Assembly: GCA_964036195.1 (NCBI GenBank)
Contig: OZ038459.1
Coordinates: forward strand, 9,421,206 to 9,485,205
From: Sphaerolaimus hirsutus
Taxonomy: Eukaryota; Nematoda; Chromadorea; Monhysterida; Sphaerolaimidae
Reading direction: 5' to 3'
DNA length: 64,000 nucleotides
Shown here: one piece after another, positions 33,945-45,480 of the stretch
Numbering within the stretch: position 1 is the stretch's first letter
Layout of the letters: the number at the start of each line of letters is the position of its first letter
Translations under genes and position numbers: made by a program
Notes under the pieces: model-generated
Seen by the model: the letters and a program-made list of their open reading frames with translations, nothing else
Told to the model about the DNA's origin: nothing
Databases searched by the model: none

Positions 33945-36900
33945 TCATGACGCAACGAAAACGTCGCTGTTATCCGCATTATCGTCGTGCGGCGCGGCGG
34001 CGGCATTAGCGGTCGACGGCGACACCCAGCTGCACCACTCGCCCCACACTGAAATTGAACGTGCGCGTGGAGAACGGGCCCAGAGTTGTTCAAATACCGG
34101 TATTTTTGGAAAACGTAAACGTAAACGTAAATACCTTTTCCAAATTTAAAGTATAAATACTAAAACGTAAGGTATTTTTAAAATACCAAGGAATACGTAA
34201 AAGAAAACGTAAACGTAAAAATTTCAAGAAGTACCCCATATGAGCAGAGCTTCTGAAAAGACCATTGTTGTGACATTTTCAACAATGTATTCATGTTTCC
34301 ATCCACATTTTTCACTTGCATTTCATAGCAAAGAAAACATCTTTTTTGAAATGTTTACCTTTGTAAATGAATGTTGGTGCTGATGGCCTCGCAGTTTAGC
34401 AAGCTCTTGGATTAGAACACTTCTTCATCAAACATTACATTTCTGCTAAACATCAGCACGATGTCAGCAGAGTCTAATGCACAATACTCCCATAAATACA
34501 CACATTCCATTTTCTGCATGTATTTAAAGCTATTAATATATTCATTCACCACACTGTTCACATTCAACAATTGACACATTGATTACATTTAAAATTGCTT
34601 GATTACATTTATTGAGAATATTTGCACTGTCAAAACGACAATTACACAACACCATTGGCATTATGTCCAATTGGTATAACTTTTCACACAAAATCAATAT
34701 GTGACTGTGTAGTAATAGAGCACATTTGGCAGACGCGTGGTTGGATTTTTACGTTTTCTCTGGTACCCGGGTAATTGTGCCAGGAAAACGTAACAAAACG
34801 TAATGGTATTTTTGGAAAACGTAAACGTAAGTATAACCGGGTATTTCGGGTAAACGTAAATACGTTTTTCCAACTCTGAGAACGGCACACAAAGTAGGGG
34901 GTTTCCGGGATTTTGACCCTCGCGGGGGGCAGCATTAGTTGATCGCTCGGGGGTTGGGGGCTGCCCCATTGGAGAGCTAAAGGGCCCTTCAATATATAGG
35001 TTTTTTCCAGGGTGTAGAAGGAAGAAAGGGTGAAAAAAATCGCTGAAAATAGCTAAACATAGGTTTATAAGCACATATACCTAGTACAAAAATAGCTGAA
35101 AATAGGCAATCAAACACACGAACTAGCGATTTTGAAGGTGAAAATCGATTAAAAGTATGAAAATTAGCGATTTTGAGCAAAAATTGGGGTATAATTTTTC
35201 AAAAATCGCTCAAGATAAAGTTAGGAAAATAGCTGGCCGATGGTGGGCGGTGTTCAGGGGATAGTATTCAAAAACTTTGCCTCCGGGATAAGTAGATAGC
35301 TGAGCGGTTGGGGGGGCGGGGGTAACCCCCCCTCCCCAGTGGAGATGCCTACCCGAGACATAGCTGGCCGATGGGGTGGGGTGTTCAGGGGATAGTATTC
35401 AAAAACTTTGCCTCCGGGATAAGTAGATATCTGAGCGGTTTGGGAAGGGGGCGGGGGTAACCCCCCCCCCGTGGAGATGCCTACCCGAGACAATCACCAT
35501 CACGCCAACCCGATAAACCCACCAGGAGAAAACATTTCAATCGTATTCAAGAACTGCTTTCCATTGAACCCGCCAACCGCCACAATTCTATCAGCGAGCA
35601 CGACTGCAGCGACATTGGCCCTGGGGAGCAGTCCCAGACCCTGTCAAAAACCTGTAAAATGTCAAATATCACGCAAAGTGTCAAAAGTCATGTATAATGC
35701 CCTGCAAAATGGCAACTCAGTTTCCATGACTCATTTTCCATGACTTTTGACACTTTGCGTGACACTTGACATTTTACAGGGCACTTTACGGGGTCCGGGA
35801 CTGGCACCTGGGCACAGTGAGCGAGGGCGCCGACGACCAACAGGGAGCGTCGGGCCGCTCGAGCACCTCGACCGTGGCTAGGGACTGCTGCCCGTCGCTG
35901 CCGCCGATCGCGTACAGCTTGTCTGCGGTTTGAGCGCTGATTGGGTGATTTGCAGCTGGGATTTGTAAAATTGGGATTTGTGGAAATAACCTACTGGATT
36001 GAAACGAGTTCACCGAAAAAACGGGTACCGTATTGGCTTGTTTTGAACCCCGGGCACTGTATTTTTTCACAACGTCCTTACAGTGGCACTCAATTCGAGC
36101 ATGGCACTCTATTCGAGCATGGTACTGTATTATTTCATAAGGCAGTTCAATTCCATTATAGATATCGATACACATATTTTGGTACGTATATCGATTCCAG
36201 CTGCGTAATTATGATGTAATTGCAACAGCTGCGTCAAATAGATGCAACAACGCATACGACTAGACATTTTTTACCAACAGAAGCGACAGAACAGAAGCCA
36301 CTCGTCGCATGCAGTAACGTTTTTAAACGTACTGCGTTTCCCGCGTCATGTTTGCTTCTATTACTTAGGTGTGGGGGGCACTCAATTCAAGCATGGCACT
36401 GTATTGTTTCATAAGACGGTTACCCTGGCACTGTATTCAAGCATGGCACTCAAATCAAGCATGGCACTCAAAACAAGCCAATACGGTATATTAGCTTTTA
36501 AAGGCGATACAGAGCAGTTGACAGCCGGTCAACTGGAACGTCTGTTTTAAGATAACGTTCAGCTCATGGAAATGTTCCATTGTGGCTTTGTGAATGGCAC
36601 AGACAAAATCTTACATCCCGCGAACTGAAAAATGTTTCAGTTATTTTTTCGTTTCTTTTCCTGTCAAAATCAGTTTCACATAACAAACTTGTTAAATAGC
36701 TGTACGTATAATAATCTGCGCATAGAAAAAAAGCCCAGCACCCAGCTAAAACTTCAGCGAACACCTGAATACCCCCCCCCCCAACACACCCCTGAAAACC
36801 ACCAGCGCGCAACCCCTCCTGGGCGTGGAGAGGGGCGGCAGCGACGCCCAAGCGTTCTGCCTGGGATCGTAGCATTCGACCGCGGCGGTGCAGTTCCACT

Positions 36901-39900
36901 GGTCGCAGCCGCCCGCTGCCAAAATGCGGCCCTGCCACGCGCAGCAGCCGGATTGGTAGCGCGCTGGTGAAATGGGGGTGACGTTTTAGTCGACGTTATA
37001 TTAGAATTCATGGGTAACTTAAAAGAAGAGAAACGTTTGGACTGGACCAGTCAATGAGAGCAAAAAAATTCGAAGACTACTACACAAATACGGTAATCAG
37101 TTTTAAAATCCGTTTTAAATAATTTTTTTCCGTTTTCGTTTCCGGCAAGTGCAAATTTTTTCCGTTTTCCGGCCGCTGAATTTTTTTCCCGTAAAAATTT
37201 TTTTTACACCCTAGTCATAGTGTCCACAACCCAAACAGCCCCCCCTCACCCATATTCAAAGGCGCAATGGGACTCCAAGTACCCATCCCAGGATCATAGA
37301 CCTCGCAATCCCTGCACACCACCTGGCCATTGTACCCAGCCACGCAGTAGATCTTTCCATCCAGTTCGGCGCACGAATTGTGGCTGCGCGGCACGTTCAA
37401 AGGGGATAGCTGTTGCCACTTTGGGCAGTCGGAGGTGCCCGGCTGCAGGCACTCGACCGAGGACAAGTCCGCGTGCCCGTTGCTGCCGCCCACCGCGTAC
37501 ACCTAAGGGAGTGGTTGGGCAGTGCGAATTGTGGATTGGTGAAGATAATATAGCCAGCGCTACAATTAGTGTAAAAAAGAAGGCAATTGATAAATAATAG
37601 CCTAGTTAGCTAACTGTTTTGTTGAAAGTCAACCACGGGGCAGTCCCAGACCCTGTAAAGTGTCAAATGTTATGTAAAATGTCAATCAAAAAAGACAAAG
37701 ATTTTTTACTGAATATTACATGAAAATTGACACTTTGCATGACATTTTACAAGACATTTGACACTTTACACTTTACAGGGTCTGGGATTAACACCAGCGG
37801 TCAAATGAAAACGTGTTTCGATTAACAGGAAGTAAACGAAATAAAATAAAATATAAAAAATAAGTAATGATTTTTTGCATAGCGGTGCAAAAAGGGATGC
37901 ACTCAAGCCAACGTCTCTCTCATAAACCTTGAACAACCGCCAACAACCACCAACACAAACATTCCAAAGCCTCAAAACCAACAGTGCCTCGAGCCTGAAC
38001 CACTGCGGCGCCCAATCTGCCCCGTTCGGTGGTCATGTCGGCGGCGGGCCACCAAGCGTTCCGCGCCAACGAGAAACACTCCACCGAGCTCATGCACTCG
38101 CCCCTGTCGTAGCCGCCTGAGTGGCATGGGGGGTTATTGGGGGGTTGTTTGGGGGGTTGGCACATTTTGGAGGGGGAGGATTGGCACATTGTTCAAATTT
38201 TGTTTGAGTAAAAATAAGACGGGGACATTTTCAATTACACCCCTTGCTGTTGGCATTGCAAATGCTGTTCCGGGCATATTTTGTGCGATGTTCTGTTGAT
38301 TTGACTTCCCTGTCATTTTTTTTACGTCTAGCCGTGGGCGTATTTACGCATTATACTTGGGTAACTGGATATTTACGTCATTCTACACATTTGAATAGAA
38401 GTTTGCAGACTCGACAGCAAAACAGCTGCTGAATACCAGTGTATGAACATTCATCATTAATCGCACTTTAGTTCAACACGTTCGAATGTTCACATTCACA
38501 TCACAACTGTCGAAATATATACATACACACAGACAGTAGCGACCGACCCCGCCCTGACTATTCCAACATTCATTCAGATTTCAGATCGGATCAGAAAGAC
38601 ATATCAGTTAAAAACTGCCAAAAGTTTGCGACAAAAACGAAAATGAATCTTCATTGCAATTCATTGAAAAAAACGGCAGTTGCAAAAATATCCGTAGATT
38701 ACGGATCGTGCGCATTGCATTCATATTTTTCGACTATATTAAAAGTTTTTCACGCCCCCACCAGAAATTCAAAGTCACAAGGTCGACGGTTGACTATTTT
38801 TTTTACAAACGCTGTCCTTGAAGTATTATCCAAGCTCTGTGCAACAAAATGGGCCACGTGACGGGACATATCATGAACCACGTGAAAAATGTTTTACCGT
38901 GCAAACGCAAATACGGTCCAGTACAAATTCCAAGGTTGCAACATTTTTCGCTAAACTTCAGTCGACAGCCAAAAATAGACGAATTATAAAGTGGAAAAAC
39001 GAGTTCCAGACAAAATAGTTTGGATGTTTTTACAAAAGGACACCATTTCCGCTAAGTACTATTTGCACGCAAACAAGGCAATCTAGTTTGGAAAGCGGTT
39101 TTACATTAGGAGATAAAGTCAAAGTGGAATTAAAATAGGTAAATAATGCACAAAGCTGTTCACTTTCGACGCAGCGTGAGAGACAACAGTCACTGAGTAA
39201 ACAACTTCGCAAGACGATTAGCAACCGTCTACCTATTTTTGGTTGTTCCCCAAATAAAAAAGAAATGCCAATATTCACAAATTCCTTGCGCTGCGGCAGC
39301 AAAAAAAAACAAAGAAAAAAATAACGCTCATTAAACTAAGTTTCACCACTCCCAGCACGCACGCACTTAGTTAGTAGGGTGCGGATTTTGGGGCCTAAAT
39401 GACCATCTACGCGCAGAAAAACTATTTCGGTTTGCCCCTATATTATGAGCTGTTCATCAGCTGTAATATCGGAAAAGCCATCAGTAGGGTGTCAAAAAAT
39501 TTTTTACTGAGAACGGAAAGGTAAATAAATTTCTTTGGAAAACGGAAAGTTGACAACCTAGCCGTATCCACAACCCCTGCACTCACCCATCACATAAAGC
39601 ACATCGTCCAGCACAACGGCGCCCACTGAACATCTACTCCTTTGCATCTGCGCCAGCGGCAGCCTGCCCAGCCCGTCCTGCAGACATCTGTGGATCATGT
39701 TTTGCCGTTCCGACTGCACAGTGCCGCAGTCGGAGCCGAGCGAGTTTGTCGCCGCCGCGGTGCATGTTGGTGAATCGACTGCCGCTTGAGTGGGCGCTGC
39801 CGTGTGCGTGGGGTCGGATGGGGGTTGGCTGGCTACGGGAGAGACTTGACCCTGCGACGGTTTGCACAAGTGATGGACGAGTTTGAAATTTTGGAAGCGC

Positions 39901-42900
39901 GCCAATTATGTCAAGTCACCAACTTGCAACAAATGATTGTTGTGCGAAATCGAATTGGCGGGCATCAACTGCACGCTGATGACGGTCAGTAGCTTGCGAA
40001 CCACGGCCAACGTGATGAAATTGCTGTCTGTGATTACGACGGTTTATTGAAACATATACCGAGTGCAGCGCAGTATCCTACCATAATTAAATGAATAAAA
40101 TGTTGTGATAAATTTCGTAATTAACTATTCCATAGTAAAAACGAAACAATATGATGAAAAACCTGTATAATTTTTGGTTCATTATTGAGAGGGGTTATGG
40201 TAGGTTTCCATGCAAAGTGTGATTTCCGCAGAGTATACGCAAAAATACACCGCATCAAATCACTAAAACAAAAGACCGACCAGACAACTTGGCGATGGCG
40301 ATGACCTTCCACGCGATCTCGTCGCTACCAGCGCCGCTGGGGCCCGACGCTATGGAGTTGATACTGTCGCGCGACAGCATCGAGTACAGGTTGCCTGACA
40401 AGTTTGACCGCATGCCGGCGCTCGCGCCGCTCTCGGTGGTGGCGGCCCCGCCTTCCAGCGTGTCCCCGGTCGACTGGCGCTCCGACTGTGAGTGGTGGGG
40501 TAATTAACGCGTTGGTCGCGATTGAGATAAAAATAAAATTAAAATAAATAAAATGAAAAAATTAGCCAATAAAATGTGTCAATAAAATTGACAGCAATGC
40601 AGAGTTGCGAAAACATTTTTACCGTTACCTGAAATACCCGGGTATTTATTTATACTTGCGTTTACGTTTACGTTTTCCATAAATACCATTACGTTTTGTC
40701 ACGATTTCCTTATAAAATAATCTTACGTTTACATTCACGCTTTCCTAAAGTACCATAATTTTACAACCCTACAGCAACGAAACACCAAACCTACCAATCC
40801 ATTAGCAGTCGACTGCGACTTGCGTCTAAACTGGAGCAGGGGGTTGGCCCTGGCCTGGTCCTTCTTGTAGTCCTGCACCATGTCGCAGCTGCCGATGGAG
40901 GACCGGTCGTCCATGTCGACGCAGTCCTGCAGCGACAGGTCGCTGTCCAGGTACAGCAGGTGCGTCTGTAAGTGCATGTGGGGGGTAGTGAATTGGGGGT
41001 TTACTAAGCGTAATTTTATGCAATTAATAAGCCTCTCAGGCCCTCGATATTTTCAGTTACCGTATTTCCTCGATATAATCCCAGGGGGTTTACTTTTTCA
41101 GAGAGCAAATTTTTAGGGAGAACGGGGTTTTTGGGGGAGGTCTAGTTCCAGGGGGGTAATAATTTCGCCATAAATTTTCATGAAGGATCGTAGTAAATAC
41201 CCAAAATTACATACCCAAAACGTAATAAATGTGACCAAATAAATAGGATATATTTTGAACGTTAGATCGTTGCACAAACAAGTCTATGTGTAGCTGCTTT
41301 GTAAATTCGCAGCAAAAAATACTTTATGTTCATTGCATATTTAAATGTTGTATTTACCTTATTACATTCGGGGGTATTTCGAGGGGGGGGTAATTCAAGC
41401 AGGTATTTGGAGGAAATACGGTATCTATGCTGCACACATCCAGATTTTATGTCACATTCTCCTATAAGCCAACCTTATCAGTGAGCACCAACTCCCTGCC
41501 GTCGGTGAGCTCCTGCTGCTTGCACCAGTGCACCACCTTGTCGGCCAGCACGCGCAGGTCGTCCGCACTGCGCACCGCGTTGTCGCTAGGCACGCCGATC
41601 ACGCGCACCTGGGGAAGGGGGGGTGTGATTTGGATACATTGGACACTAGAAGAAGATACTACAAGTGGTAACGTGACAAGAGAAGTGATTAAGTGTTACA
41701 GAAATGTGTATATGGTAAGTACAGAAGATAAGTAGTGACTGTGAACGAACATACTGGCCATATGACCTATTTGTATTTCTATTATTTTCTCACTTGACTT
41801 ATAACTTATAACTTTTAAAAGTTATTACCACATCACTTTGATAGTAACTTGACCACTTAAGTACAAAATTTACATCAGCACTTGTCGCAAAAAGCCAACT
41901 TGAATGCAAGGCAGCGAGGAGAATTCATTGCTGGCCTGCGCGATGGTCTGAATGTTCGCCTGGATGTAGGCGTCCACTTGAGCCGCCAGCAGCGAGTCGT
42001 TGTGCTTGTTGGCCGACTTGCGCACGCCTGCGTTGACATTGGCATGTGTTTGATTGACATTTTGGGACTGGGATCGGGATTTTGAATTTCAGGGATTTGG
42101 ATCGGGATTGGGGTCACGGGATCGGGATTGGTTTTTGAGTTTTCGGGATTGGGATCGGGATTGGAGTTACGGGGTCGGGATTTTGGCCAAAGTTCTGCTG
42201 TAGAGGGCTTTTCTTTAATTTACAACATAAAAAGGTCTAAAAACACACTTTAATTCCAGAGAAGTGGCATAAAGGGCACAATGGATTCGGGATCGGGATT
42301 CCGTTTGAACCCTACATGTGCGTTTGGTCAAAATTGAATTATCAGTAAAATAGACATCCAATTACGATAACACGATATCCAATTACGATAACACGACATC
42401 CAACTACGATAAGATAAATAAATGTATACCCGAATAGAAATCCCCCACCCCACCCACCGATACAATTGAATGGCCTCAAATTCTGCACCAAATAATCGGC
42501 CGCAATTCTAGCGCAACTGTGCACTTTGAGCGCGGCGGCCAATTTGTACAACTTGGGCACCTTGCTGGCGACGATGCTCAGCCGCGACGTGTAGCCGTAG
42601 TTCACCAGCGACTCGAAGCAGTCGAAATCGCAGTCGGGAAATTCAACGTACAGCGTGTCGCCGGAGTGCCGGCGGGGTCCTGGGTGCGTGGAAGGGAAAA
42701 TTGAAGGTAAGTTGACAATGAAAATCACATGCCAGAGACTGCAGTTTATTTAGCAACACATAAATACAAAGACACGCATTGTCACATGTGAGTGTAATAT
42801 TTACATTTGAAAATTGAGTGACGTGTAGAAAGAAACCATATTCCAACTGCACTCATATTCCAGTCCGTGTTGCATTGCAGTTGATACGAGGAAAAAGCAC

Positions 42901-44577
42901 CAATGCATGATACACGTAAGAATCACCCAACTGAAGGCTCGGACGGGTCTGGACTATTCCGCATGTAAACCCATCCCGCATGTTGACCAGGAACACATTT
43001 ATTTTTACCCGACATGCTGAAAATAGACAATAAAACACATGACCTGCTGATTTTGAAGGTGAAAATGTATAAAATTTTACGATTTGGGTGAAAATTTGAG
43101 TAAGATTGCTCAAAAGCGCTGCAGATAGCTAGGCAATTTGCGGGGGAGGGGTGTTCAGGGGAAAGTAGCCAAAAAAAATTGCCCCAGGGATAGATAAATA
43201 GCCGGGCATTTTGGGGTGGGGGTTACCCTCCCCCTTTCTTACCCCTGCCGGTATAATGTGTCTATAATGGGTCTACATGCGTGATGAGTTTACATGCGTA
43301 ATAGGTTTACCCGGCTCGAATACCGACCCGACCCGACCTATCAGCGCAACATTCATCAAACGGTACGATTTACGCCAATGTAAAAAAATACGGATCAACC
43401 AGACAAAAGATAAAGCCCATGGTGTGCAAATCACTCGATTCAATTGCCCGCAATAGCCCCCAAAAACAACCAACGTTCACTCTCCCCATTAGCCGCAGGC
43501 GTAGTAGCATCCAGGTGATCAACCCCACCATGATCCTGCTCAACCCGGGGCGGAGTAGTTTCCTGCCCATGATGTCCATTGGCCGTCGCATTGGCGGCCA
43601 TATTGTTCAACCTGCCGCCGGTGGGCACTATGAACTGGTCGTAGAAGGCGGGCGACATGGCCGCCAGCACGCAGCGGTGCGCGAAGATTTCGCGCCCGGC
43701 TACCAGGAGGACTACGTCGCACAGGTCGCGGCCCCGGCGCAGGGTGTCCAGACGGTGGAGGAGGGTGTCCTGCGGGTGTGTGGGGTTACGGTTGCGGACC
43801 GAAGGGCCATTTTTAAGTTGCAATGAGTTGTATTTACGCCATACAGACAAGCCAAATAACTGGTGCCAGCTCCGCAAATTGAGAAGTGTTAAGTAAAATG
43901 GCAAAAGCGACGTAAAACGGGAGAAGTACCGTTTTACTTCTCAATTCACTTCGCTTTTGCTATTTCACTTCGTATTTGCCATTTTACTTCTTACTTCTCA
44001 ATTAGCGGAACAGGCCCCAGATCTCATCTGTTTTTATGATCAAATTATTATTTTAGTTGGCGTGAATTTTCAAGACTTGGCTGAAAATTTAATTGGTATG
44101 AAATTTTCTACCGTAGAGACTTTAAACTTTGTTCACAACTTAAAGAAAATGTCATAAACGTGCCTTAACAATCTGCACTTAGCTAAGTCTTCAACAGCTA
44201 GAAGTTTTCTTAAAATTTCTATCAAGCACATTCTAGCCGACAACAGAGCACAAGAAAAACTCCAAGGCCTGCAAAATTTGGAACAATGCAATGCACCACT
44301 TAAAATGTGAAATCACACCTCCATAAATCAATCCACAAAGCCCTCAATTGGAAGAGACCCCGCATATTCAACCAACCTTGAATTCAGGGTCCACACAGCT
44401 GAGCGTGACGGAATCGCTGTCATTATATTCAGCCGCCAGCACATACTCAACTTCATCCCCGCCGATGGACACATCCCTTCTACAGGATACCGGCCGCAAA
44501 AGGGGCACCTTTTGGCCGGTCTTTAGCGCGGCCAGAACCGATCTTTCCGGTCTACTTGATGGAGTTGAAATTGGCAT
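33945..44577 (-). CDS. IVNS1ABP: IVNS1ABP-type BTB-BACK-kelch protein
   Basis: Fifteen coding exons, all phase-matched: 44377-44577, 43475-43769, 42458-42679, 41882-42027, 41474-41608, 40795-40965, 40281-40485, 39924-40027, 39587-39851, 37983-38116, 37250-37502, 36790-36963, 35808-35922, 35523-35620, 33945-34048. The sum is 2622 nt, about 873 residues (human protein 642). Order: novel N-tail, BTB (LCDVVLLVAGREIFAHRCVLA... LVNYGYTSRLSI) with a Gly/Asn/Thr-rich insert, BACK (LLAAQVDAYIQ), Ser-rich linker with SDEIAWKVIA, then six kelch blades (GGYDRGECMSSVEC, VYAVGGSNGHADL, IYCVAGYNG, AAGGCDQWNC, YAIGGSDG, VAVGGFNGKQFLNTIE). Blade sequences match IVNS1ABP best (GGSNGHSD, SWNCLNTVE, GGFDGNEFLNTVE). 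The vertebrate protein binds actin and is linked to cullin-3 ligases and splicing. One intron (35621-35807) is a transposon. Confidence 0.9.
34083..34881. repeat. ACGTAAACG-motif TIR element in IVNS1ABP intron
   Basis: The ends are CAGAGTTGTTCAAATACCGG and TACGTTTTTCCAACTCTG, with margins of AAACGTAAACGTAAA. The unique core of about 500 bp lies in the last intron (34049-35522). Confidence 0.7.
35000..35490. repeat. Tandem GGGATAAGTAGATAGCTGAGCGG repeats
   Basis: Two near-identical units of about 127 bp (35236-35362 and 35363-35490) contain ATAGCTGGCCGATGG, TTGCCTCCGGGATAAGTAG and a C run. Related sequence occurs at 8434-8955 and 43080-43250. It is intronic in the IVNS1ABP gene. Confidence 0.65.
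35626..35806 (-). mobile_element. Class-A introner forming an exact intron
   Basis: The element runs, on the coding strand, from TGCCAGTCCCGGACCCCGTA to TGACAGGGTCTGGGACTGCTC. A perfect 6-bp duplication CCCAGG flanks it (35807-35812 and 35620-35625). The intron 35621-35807 is GTGCCAGT...CTCCCCAG. The donor G comes from one duplicate plus the element's TG, and the acceptor CCCAG is the other duplicate. The joined exons read SLTVPRANVAAVV, which matches the family without gain or loss of a residue (human TSPRSNAGIATV). This is the signature expected of an intron born by transposition. Confidence 0.93.
36026..36488. mobile_element. TACCGTATT-ended element with GCATGGCACT motifs
   Basis: The ends TACCGTATTGGCTTGTTTTG and CAAAACAAGCCAATACGGTA are perfect inverted repeats. 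Margins repeat CACTCAATTCGAGCATGG. It shares the outer TACCGTATT with the G-run MITEs but has a different interior. It lies in an IVNS1ABP intron (35923-36789). Confidence 0.8.
37638..37792 (-). mobile_element. Class-A introner-like element within an intron
   Basis: The ends, in plus sense, are GGCAGTCCCAGACCCTGTAA and TTACAGGGTCTGGGATTAAC, with short flanking ACCA repeats. It is about 155 bp and lies in the IVNS1ABP intron 37503-37982. The intron extends beyond the element on both sides, so this copy probably entered an existing intron. Confidence 0.8.
38117..39586. other. Large IVNS1ABP intron, no element defined
   Basis: This 1.47-kb intron lies between exons 9 and 10 and contains unique AT-rich sequence and short degenerate repeats. 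Plus-strand frames at 38643-39018 have no domains. Confidence 0.5.
40603..40785. repeat. ACGTAAACG-motif element in IVNS1ABP intron
   Basis: It begins CAGAGTTGCGAAAACATTTT and ends ATAATTTTACAACCCT, with TTTACGTTTACGTTTTCC margins and a CCCGGGTA motif. It lies in the intron 40486-40794. Confidence 0.65.
41058..41423. mobile_element. TACCGTATT-family MITE in IVNS1ABP intron
   Basis: The ends are TACCGTATTTCCTCGATATA and ATTTGGAGGAAATACGGTA. It lies in the intron 41609-40966 (between exons 5 and 6) and makes up most of it. Confidence 0.75.
43080..43260. repeat. Fragment of the AGATAAATAGCCGGGCA repeat
   Basis: TTGCCCCAGGGATAGATAAA and TTCAGGGGAAAGTAGCC match the repeats at 35236-35490. It is intronic in the IVNS1ABP gene. 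Confidence 0.5.
43864..44016 (-). mobile_element. Class-B introner-like element in IVNS1ABP intron 1
   Basis: Its ends are TGCCAGCTCCGCAAATTGAG and CTCAATTAGCGGAACAGGCC, with inverted GAAGTAAAATGGCAAA margins. It shares the terminal logic of class A (TGCCAG(T/C)(C/T)CC flanked by CTGG/CCAG). It lies inside the intron 43770-44376. Confidence 0.75.
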
Positions 44578-45480
44578 CTTGCCAGGTCTTGGTGTTAGTG
44601 CGTTGACGTCAGTTGACAGTTAGATGTAAAATTATACGATATAGATCTTGAAATGAGAAGCCAGTCAACCGGTGAAACCCGCAGCGAGTTAGAGGCCTGG
44701 GGCCGCAGCCTGAGGGGGTGCGCGGACGCAAATGGACTGCCGCCGTTTCAGACAAATGACATTTATAGACGGAAAAACAACGGGCGGCGTAAAACAATCA
44801 CTAAATAGCGCGGCAAAACACCCGGGGGGGCCGGCGACATGTCTAGCGAGTCTCTATGGGGTGCCGCCCGCGTCGCGGCACCTTGTCCGCACACACTACA
44901 TAAAAAGTAAACACGCATGCAGCGATTCAAATATGTCAACGGGAGGCGCCCAAGTTAATTTGCAGAAAGCAACAACACAATACACACATTTGGCAAGCCT
45001 CCGCGTGTACGCAAGACGGAAATTTAACTCAAATCTACCAACCGCACTCATTCAAAACGGCGCGGCTGCACGGAATCACATGCGCCAAGGCATGTGACCG
45101 CCGCCGCGCCGCCGCTGCAACCCCACCGAGCCAAATACTCACCGAGGATCTAATTTTTACTACAACTGCAATATGCGTATATAGCTGGCGCGGACTCTGA
45201 CGGGGCGGGTCCGATCGATAGGCAACAGCGGCACTTGGCGCGCGTCCAGCAGCTGTGCACAAACGTAATGGTGAAACGTAAACCGGGCACTTCAGTGTGA
45301 CGCGCGGCGCCTGCGAGCGTGGTCGACAGGTTCCAAAGGCCTATTTTGGAAGTTTATTGCGATGAAAATTCAATCTCAAAATGCGCGCGCCTGGTCAACG
45401 GCGGGTGAAATGTCGCGAAACATACCCCGTGCGCGGAACGTTAACCCGCGACACAGACGTTTCGGGCGGAGAAATTTCAG
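44578..45480 (-). promoter_or_regulatory. CpG-rich region, likely IVNS1ABP promoter/5' UTR
   Basis: This CpG-dense stretch (GCGCGCGGCGCC-like motifs, strongest at 44690-45120 and 45230-45480) lies directly upstream of the IVNS1ABP start codon, in otherwise AT-rich DNA. That placement suggests a promoter or 5' exons. No TATA box was convincing, and the frames through it have no domain. Confidence 0.4.

Noticed and set aside
35236..35490. The 127-bp duplicated unit in an IVNS1ABP intron as a further introner
   Set aside because: It lacks the TGCCAG ends and target duplications and resembles the CTATCTATC hAT MITE at 8434 instead.
44732..45262. Frames of 75-121 codons in the CpG-rich region as a separate gene
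   Set aside because: CpG islands have few stop codons; no domains, and the position fits the IVNS1ABP promoter.
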